DNA from: Amblyomma americanum
Taxonomy: Eukaryota > Arthropoda > Arachnida > Ixodida > Ixodidae
DNA length: 64,000 nt
Reading direction: 5' to 3'
NCBI RefSeq assembly: GCF_052857255.1
Contig: NW_027526663.1
Location: forward strand, 90,001-154,000
Shown here: piece after piece, positions 63,730 to 64,000 of the stretch
Layout: each line of letters opens with the position of its first letter
How positions within the stretch are numbered: the first letter of the stretch is position 1
Notes under the pieces: generated by a model
Told to the model about the DNA's origin: nothing
The model's input: only the letters and a program-made list of their open reading frames with translations
Database searches by the model: none
Translations under genes and position numbers: made by a program

Positions 63730-63765
<36 letters not shown>

Positions 63766-63958
63766 CAGCAAGCACCAGCAACAAGCAGCAGCAGCAAGGC
63801 GCAGCAGCAGCAGCAGCAAGCAGCAGCAAGCAGCAGCAAGCAGCAGCAAGCAGCAGCAAGCAGCAGCAAGCAGCAGCAGCAAGCAGCAGCAGCAGCAAGC
63901 AGCAGCAGCAAGTAGCAGCAAGCAGCAGCAGCAAGCAGAAGCAGCAAGCAGCAGCAGC

Positions 63959-64000
<42 letters not shown>
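57255..64000 (+). repeat. Right-side superunit U2, incomplete at the window edge
   Basis: Landmarks are gcattaag 57255, ggcgc 57672, ccgg 58100, catgcagatgc 58133, ccgg 59133 and 59574, catgcagatgc 59607, gctagc 60518, R 60697, gctagc 60903, R 61101, gcaggaggagc 61785, gaaagcaccagcaac 61963. It then departs from U0 and U1 into gaaagcaggagc 62360, cagctgcagc 62767, a doubled cacgcagcagg (62838 and 62899), R 63088, ATG 63298 and a shortened G module (ggcgc 63799). The window ends inside a triplet tract. Confidence 0.84.
63589..63664 (+). repeat. Pure CAG tract, (AGC)25A
   Basis: The run is 76 bp in perfect register, preceded by a gaagc interruption and followed by a 7-bp word and an aagcggc variant. 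Confidence 0.88.

Overview
The whole 64 kb window is one uninterrupted satellite-type array. The plus strand is built almost entirely from AGC triplets grouped into words of the form (AGC)kA, most often with k = 2, 3, 4 or 5 (7, 10, 13 or 16 bp) and with some tracts reaching k of about 35. The array always runs in the same orientation. T is well under 1% of the plus strand and occurs only at a small set of recurring landmark variants. Both ends of the window lie inside the repeat, so the array is longer than 64 kb. There is no recognisable protein-coding gene, RNA gene, transposon, promoter, terminator, origin or unique-sequence island. A megasatellite-like CAG/CTG array with higher-order structure points to a eukaryotic chromosome (satellite heterochromatin, or a subtelomeric or pericentromeric block). 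Nothing in the sequence identifies the species or kingdom.

All long open reading frames are products of composition. Without T the plus strand has almost no stop codons, and the minus strand needs TTA, CTA or TCA on the plus strand to stop. Each word has length 3k+1, so every A insertion moves the reading frame by one. Any frame read forward therefore cycles poly-Gln, poly-Ala, poly-Ser, Lys, and read in reverse cycles poly-Leu, poly-Ala, poly-Cys.

Rare landmark variants reveal a higher-order architecture. In cyclic order they are: D (gcattaag), G (aaggcgcagc, preceded by a variable CAG tract), J (agccggagc), N/K (gctagc ... gcatcaag), M (gaaagcaccagcaac), O (gaaagcaggagc), P (cagctgcagc), Q (cacgcagcaggaag), R (gcaacaacaagc), S (gcacaagc), A (gcatgcagc), then D again. 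Individual units omit or duplicate modules but nearly always keep this order.

Layout: 1-662 end of a unit (P-Q-R-S); 663-5300 two units of about 2.35 kb; 5301-12053 a 4.1 kb unit and its tandem copy; 12054-13424 a transition with long CAG tracts; 13425-17300 a 2.0 kb tandem pair; 17300-19435 compact loops of about 0.5-0.8 kb around R; 19436-22725 and 22726-26668 two longer D-to-D units (3.3 and 3.9 kb), the first unusually rich in single-base irregularities; 26669-35364 a 4.5 kb superunit and its copy, all carrying a gtagcattaag form of D; 35365-37280 two short D-G units; 37281-43329 mixed units including a 2.0 kb tandem pair; 43330-64000 three large superunits (5.7 kb, 8.2 kb and at least 6.7 kb) carrying a right-side-specific catgcagatgc module.

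The likely mode of evolution is triplet slippage inside words, combined with unequal exchange or replication-based amplification between misaligned units. All positions were read by eye, so individual coordinates may be off by a few bases and family counts may miss diverged copies.
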